Part shown: in pieces, positions 60,418 through 64,000 of the stretch
Numbering within the stretch: position 1 is the stretch's first letter
Layout of the letters: each line of letters opens with the position of its first letter
NCBI RefSeq assembly: GCF_001758225.1
Contig: NZ_MAST01000054.1
Coordinates: 114,691 to 178,690 of the forward strand
DNA: 64,000 nucleotides
Direction: 5' to 3'
Origin: Humibacillus sp. DSM 29435
GTDB taxonomy: Bacteria > Actinomycetota > Actinomycetes > Actinomycetales > Dermatophilaceae
Program-made: the position numbers and the translations under genes
The notes under the pieces: model-generated
The model's database searches: none
Seen by the model: only the letters and a program-made list of their open reading frames with translations
Told to the model about the DNA's origin: nothing

Positions 60418-61566
60418 ATGACCCGTCAGATCGGCATCATCATGAACGGCATCACCGGGCGGATGGGCTACCGACAGCACCTGCTGCGGTCGATCCTCGC
60501 CATCCGCGACCAGGGCGGCGTCGAGCTCGCCGACGGTTCGCGGCTGCAGGTCGACCCGATCCTGGTCGGACGCAACCTCGAGCGAGTCAAGGAGATCGCC
60601 GAGCGGCACGGTGTCGACCGCTACACGACCGATCTCGACGCGGCCCTGGCCAACCCCGACGACCAGATCTACTTCGACGCCCAGCTCACCACCGTTCGCG
60701 AGGAGTCGATCCTCAAGGCGATCGCTGCCGGCAAGGACATCTACACCGAGAAGCCGATCTCCGAGTCGCTGGAAGGCTCGCTGCGCATGGCCCGTGCCGC
60801 TCGGGAGGCGGGGGTGAAGAACGGTGTCGTTCACGACAAGCTCTACCTGCCAGGCCTGCTCAAGCTCAAGCGCCTCATCGACGGCGGCTTCTTCGGCCGC
60901 ATCCTCTCGGTGCGTGGCGAGTTCGGCTACTGGGTCTTCGAGGGTGACTGGCAGGCTGCCCAGCGGCCGAGCTGGAACTACCGCAAGCAAGACGGTGGCG
61001 GCATGGCGACCGACATGTTCTGCCACTGGAACTACGTGCTCGAGAACCTCTTCGGCGACGTCCAGGCTGTCACCGCCAAGACCGTCACCCACATCCCGGA
61101 GCGGTGGGACGAGAAGGGTGAGAAGTACGAGGCGACGGCCGACGACGCGGCCTACGGCATCTTCGAGCTCGACGGCGACATCATCGCCGTCATCAACTCC
61201 TCGTGGGCCACCCGCGTGCACCGTGACGAGCTGGTCGAGTTCCACGTCGACGGCACCGAGGGCAGCGCCGTCGCCGGCCTGCACCACTGCGTCGCCCAGC
61301 ACCGCTCCGAGACCCCCAAGCCGGTCTGGAACCCCGACCTCGCCGAGGCCACCCCGTTCCGCGACCAGTGGCACCCGGTTCCCGACAACGGCGAGTTCGA
61401 CAACGGCTTCAAGGCGCAGTGGGAGCAGTTCCTGCGCTACGTCGTCGGTGAGGGCGAGCACCCGTATGACTTCATGGCCGGCGCCCGCGGCGTCCGTCTC
61501 GCCGAGGCCGGCCTGCAGTCGTCGGCCGAGGGGCGCCGCATCGAGCTCGAGGAGATCCACGCATGA
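60418..61566 (+). CDS. Gfo/Idh/MocA family oxidoreductase
   Basis: 382 residues from ATG 60418 with GAGGAG. The Rossmann start QIGIIMNGITGRMGYRQHLL has a G-x-T-G-R-M-G loop more like DapB/reductase-type than the usual G-x-G-x-x-G; then DQIYFDAQLTTVREESILKA, the lysine motif IYTEKPISESLEGSL, VVHDKLYLPGLLKLKRLIDG and GGGMATDMFCHWNYVLENLF with the catalytic His. Oxidises a sugar or inositol with NAD(P). First gene of a three-gene operon with 4-bp overlaps, controlled by the palindrome at 60381. It probably continues catabolism of the sulfatase products. Confidence 0.9.
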   Translation: MTRQIGIIMNGITGRMGYRQHLLRSILAIRDQGGVELADGSRLQVDPILVGRNLERVKEIAERHGVDRYTTDLDAALANPDDQIYFDAQLTTVREESILKAIAAGKDIYTEKPISESLEGSLRMARAAREAGVKNGVVHDKLYLPGLLKLKRLIDGGFFGRILSVRGEFGYWVFEGDWQAAQRPSWNYRKQDGGGMATDMFCHWNYVLENLFGDVQAVTAKTVTHIPERWDEKGEKYEATADDAAYGIFELDGDIIAVINSSWATRVHRDELVEFHVDGTEGSAVAGLHHCVAQHRSETPKPVWNPDLAEATPFRDQWHPVPDNGEFDNGFKAQWEQFLRYVVGEGEHPYDFMAGARGVRLAEAGLQSSAEGRRIELEEIHA

Positions 61567-62723
61567 CGGCCATCGACCTCCCGCTGCCCGGTGGTGGCTG
61601 GGAGACTCTGACGCTCAACGAGCCCCGCGTCTGGCCGACCCTCGACGGGCCCGCCTCCTCGCGGGTGGCCTTCGGAGCGGCTCACGTCGTGGCCGACCCG
61701 TGGGGTGAGAACGTTCCCGGCTCCCCGGCGCAGGTCGACTGGGACTCCACCCTGGCCTTCCGCCGGCACTTGTTCACCCACGGTCTGGGGGTCGCCGAGG
61801 CGATGGACACCGCCCAGCGCGGCATGGGTCTCGACTGGGCCACCACCCAAGAGCTGATCCGCCGCTCGTCGGCCCAGGCGCTCGAGCTCGGCGCCCGCAT
61901 CGCCTCGGGCGCGGGTACCGACCACCTGCCCGCCGACGTCGCCACCCTGGATGCCGTCACGGCCGGTTACCTCGAGCAGCTCGAGGTCGTCGAGGGGGCG
62001 GGCTCGCAGGCGATCATCATGGCGAGCCGTCAGCTGGCCCGCGTGGCTACCGGGCCTGACGACTACCGCACGGTCTACGACACGATCCTGCGCCAGGTCG
62101 ACCAGCCGGTGATCCTGCACTGGCTCGGGCCCGCGTTCGACCCGGCCCTCGAGGGGTACTGGGGCTCGAGCGACGTCACCGCAGCCACCGAGCACTTCCT
62201 CAGCCTGGTGCGCGACCACGCCGACCGGGTCGACGGGGTCAAGGTGTCGCTGCTCGACGCCGACCACGAGAAGGGCCTGAGGGCCGCGCTCCCAGAGGGC
62301 GTGCGTCTCTACACCGGCGACGACTTCAACTACCCCGAGCTGATCCAGGGCGACGGCGAGCACCACTCCGACGCGTTGCTCGGCATCTTCGCGGCCATCG
62401 CCCCCGCCGCCGGTGCTGCCCTGCGGGCTCTTGACGAGGGCGACATGGCCGCCTACGACGCCGCCTTCGAGCCCACGCTGCCGCTGGCCCGCCACGTGTT
62501 CAAGGCGCCCACCTTCTACTACAAGACGGGCATCGCGTTTCTGGCCTGGCTCTGCGGTCACCAGCCCGGGTTCACCATGGTCGGCGGGTTGCAGAGTGCC
62601 CGCAGCGTGGTCGACCTCGCCCACACGCTGCGTCTCGCGGATGCCGCTGGGCTCATCCCCGACCCCGACCTCGCCGCGCGACGCATGCAGTCGCTGCTCG
62701 ACACCGCGGGGCTGAGCCGATGA
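61563..62723 (+). CDS. DUF993 (dihydrodipicolinate synthase-like) protein
   Basis: 386 residues. Family motifs: RVAFGAAHVVADPWGENVPG, FRRHLFTHGLGVAEAMDTAQ, RGMGLDWATTQELIRRSSAQ, VILHWLGPAFDPALEGYWGS and VDGVKVSLLDADHEKGLRAA, where the Lys in VDGVKVSL is a plausible Schiff-base lysine as in DHDPS/NAL aldolases. The end HQPGFTMVGGLQSARSVVDL is DUF993-typical. It probably catalyses a retro-aldol step on a keto-sugar acid after the dehydrogenase. It overlaps both neighbours by 4 bp. The reaction is inferred from the fold. Confidence 0.85.
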   Translation: MTAIDLPLPGGGWETLTLNEPRVWPTLDGPASSRVAFGAAHVVADPWGENVPGSPAQVDWDSTLAFRRHLFTHGLGVAEAMDTAQRGMGLDWATTQELIRRSSAQALELGARIASGAGTDHLPADVATLDAVTAGYLEQLEVVEGAGSQAIIMASRQLARVATGPDDYRTVYDTILRQVDQPVILHWLGPAFDPALEGYWGSSDVTAATEHFLSLVRDHADRVDGVKVSLLDADHEKGLRAALPEGVRLYTGDDFNYPELIQGDGEHHSDALLGIFAAIAPAAGAALRALDEGDMAAYDAAFEPTLPLARHVFKAPTFYYKTGIAFLAWLCGHQPGFTMVGGLQSARSVVDLAHTLRLADAAGLIPDPDLAARRMQSLLDTAGLSR

Positions 62724-63577
62724 CGGGCACGATCGCTACGACTCCCGCCGCAGGCCTGAGCCGGCTGTCTCTCAACCAGAAGACCACGAACCGGTGGACC
62801 CTGCCCGAGGCGATCGACGGTTGCGTTCGGGCCGGGCTCGGTTCGATCGGGGTGTGGCGAGAGCCTCTGGCCGACATCGGCCTTGACCGTGCGAAGGCGC
62901 TCATCGACGATGCCGGGTTGCGGGTCTCGTCGCTGTGCCGCGGCGGGTTCCTCACGGCACTCGACGACTTCTCGTTCGAGTCCTCTCTCGATGAGAACGG
63001 CAGAGCGATCGAAGAGGCCGCCACCCTCGGCGCCGACTGTCTCGTCATGGTCGTCGGCGGCCTTCCGCCGGGTTCGCGCGACCTCCCCACTGCGCGAGCG
63101 CGGGTGGCCGAGGGCATCGGCCGTCTCGTACCCGTGGCTGCCGAGCACGGCGTGCGGTTGGCCCTCGAGCCGATGCACCCGATCTTCACCGCCGACCGGG
63201 GCGTGCTCGCCACCCTCGGCGAGGCTCTCGACCTCGCCGAGCCCTACCCCGCCGAGCAGGTCGGGGTCGTCGTCGACTCCTTCCACGTGTGGTGGGACCC
63301 CCAGCTCGAGGCTCAGGTCGCGCGCGCGGCCGGCCGCATCGCGAGCTTTCAGGTGTGCGACTGGATCACCCCGCTGCCCGCCGACACCCTGCTCTCTCGG
63401 GGAATGATGGGAGACGGTCACATCGACTTCCGTCACCACCTCGAACTGGTCACGGCCGCGGGTTACGACGGTGACATCGAGGTCGAGATCTTCAACGCCG
63501 ACGTGTGGGCCGCCGACCCCGACGACGTCGTGGCCACCATGAAGCAGCGCTACCTCGACGTCGTCGTCGGCCCCTAG
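62720..63577 (+). CDS. Sugar phosphate isomerase/epimerase (xylose isomerase-like TIM barrel)
   Basis: 285 residues, overlapping the DUF993 stop by 4 bp. Barrel motifs: LSRLSLNQKTTNRWTLPEAI, LGSIGVWREPLADIGLDRAK, LRVSSLCRGGFLTALDDFSF, DCLVMVVGGLPPGSRDLPTA, VRLALEPMHPIFTADRGVLA with the Glu ligand, VGVVVDSFHVWWDPQLEAQV (Asp, His) and IASFQVCDWITPLPADTLLS. Same fold as the 20733-21539 product but clearly a different subgroup; both carry the LacI-type operator. It interconverts or epimerises an intermediate of the operon's pathway. The exact reaction is unknown. Confidence 0.87.
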   Translation: MTGTIATTPAAGLSRLSLNQKTTNRWTLPEAIDGCVRAGLGSIGVWREPLADIGLDRAKALIDDAGLRVSSLCRGGFLTALDDFSFESSLDENGRAIEEAATLGADCLVMVVGGLPPGSRDLPTARARVAEGIGRLVPVAAEHGVRLALEPMHPIFTADRGVLATLGEALDLAEPYPAEQVGVVVDSFHVWWDPQLEAQVARAAGRIASFQVCDWITPLPADTLLSRGMMGDGHIDFRHHLELVTAAGYDGDIEVEIFNADVWAADPDDVVATMKQRYLDVVVGP

Positions 63578-63590
63578 CCCCCACCCCCAA

Positions 63591-63769
63591 GTCGAGTGGC
63601 CACTTTCGTACCGACCCGAGGGGCCAGTTTCGTGCCGCGCGGTTGGCACCTTCGAGGGCTCAGAGGTGCCAGACGCACAGCCCATCGTGCGGTTGGCACC
63701 TCTGGCACTGGGCAGGTGCCGACCGCGCAGCGCCGAGCGAGACTCACCCAGTCGAGTGGCCAGTTTCGT
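63591..63769. repeat. Repeat element with two tandem hairpins bounded by a 19-bp direct repeat
   Basis: GTCGAGTGGCCACTTTCGT (63591-63609) and its copy at 63751-63769 (18 of 19) bound the element; a shorter relative is at 63618-63633. Inside, GCGGTTGGCACCT occurs at 63639 and 63689, each starting a stem GGCACCT-12 nt-AGGTGCC (63645-63670 and 63695-63720). It covers most of the 253-bp gap between the isomerase and the last gene. Confidence 0.8.
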
Positions 63770-63830
63770 TCATCGTCAGTGGGTTTCGTGGCCGGGGGCA
63801 GTGTCAGTGGTGGCCTCTAGGGTTTGAGTC

Positions 63831-64000
63831 ATGAACACGACTGGTTCGCTTCTCGAGAGGCTCCGGCAGCAGCTGTCGGACCTCGAGTCGAGCCAGCGTC
63901 GAACTGGAGGAATCGCAGGCGCCGGGTTCTGGTCGACCCCCATCCCGGATGCCGCAGGGCCGGCTGCATCGGATGCCGCAGGGCCGGCTCGCTCGGATGC
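63831..64000 (+). CDS. Start of an unidentified protein, cut by the window end
   Basis: ATG 63831 opens a frame to the window end. The first residues MNTTGSLLERLRQQLSDLES predict a coiled or helical start, followed by FWSTPIPDAAGP and an eight-residue repeat (DAAGPA-A/R-S). A -10-like TAGGGT lies 6 bp before the ATG, so the mRNA may be leaderless. The 5' pattern is compatible with DUF222/HNH-type endonuclease genes common in this group, but no domain is visible yet. Confidence 0.5.
   Translation, partial: MNTTGSLLERLRQQLSDLESSQRRTGGIAGAGFWSTPIPDAAGPAASDAAGPARSD

Noticed and set aside
59608..61560. 650-codon minus-strand open frame
   Set aside because: Spans two unrelated plus-strand genes (USP and dehydrogenase) that have clear families and ribosome binding sites.

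Overview
The window is about 70% GC (slightly lower in the first 5 kb), uses GTG starts freely and has several probably leaderless genes. It carries actinobacterial families: GAF-ANTAR regulator, GAP/Sap membrane protein, DUF993, DUF2264, MsiK-type sugar importers without an ATPase, and a CopC-CopD fusion. This points to an Actinomycetota chromosome, probably Micrococcales (Intrasporangiaceae or Microbacteriaceae type). The genus is inference. No rRNA, tRNA or CRISPR array was seen.

Region 1 (1-5.3 kb) is a compact defence-like island of nucleotide-signalling proteins: a SLOG-domain protein (cut by the window edge), a small membrane protein, a HIT hydrolase overlapping a ThsB-like TIR protein, a transposase scrap, a second TIR-like protein coupled to a TRAFs-binding/TPR protein, and a membrane protein plus TIR-like pair. 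A 0.6-kb decayed stretch follows. Region 2 (5.9-16 kb) holds a GNAT acetyltransferase, a SIS sugar isomerase divergent from a DeoR regulator, a VapBC-type module flanked by copies of the DeoR 3' end, a YtcJ-like amidohydrolase, an MscS channel and a TetR/ABC exporter operon.

Region 3 (15.7-36.2 kb) is built for sulfated, probably carbohydrate, substrates: a LacI regulator, four Cys-type sulfatases, a formylglycine-generating enzyme that would activate them, a DUF2264 protein, a Gfo/Idh/MocA dehydrogenase, a TIM-barrel isomerase, a three-gene sugar ABC importer and a GntR-LacI hybrid regulator. A related catabolic operon (dehydrogenase, DUF993, TIM-barrel isomerase) lies at 60.4-63.6 kb. Five copies of a GGxAA-GCGC-TTxCC-like operator link the LacI gene, one sulfatase, the 20.7-kb isomerase and the 60.4-kb operon into one candidate regulon. 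Unrelated genes (molybdopterin oxidoreductase/TetR, GNAT, GAP protein) are interspersed.

Region 4 (36.4-45.3 kb) is a dipeptide-type ABC importer operon ending in a gamma-glutamyltransferase, followed by a divergent FCD-type GntR regulator; a shared TTCGTATACA motif sits at both promoters. A DUF1275 membrane protein follows. Region 5 (46-56.4 kb) holds a GAF-ANTAR protein, a histidine kinase/response regulator pair, a 1,863-residue secreted multicopper oxidase and a CopC-CopD protein, a likely copper or metal-oxidation module. Region 6 (56.8-60.3 kb) holds an NCS1 transporter, a hydantoin-racemase-like protein lacking the first catalytic cysteine, and a tandem universal stress protein. The window ends in a structured repeat and the start of an unidentified gene.
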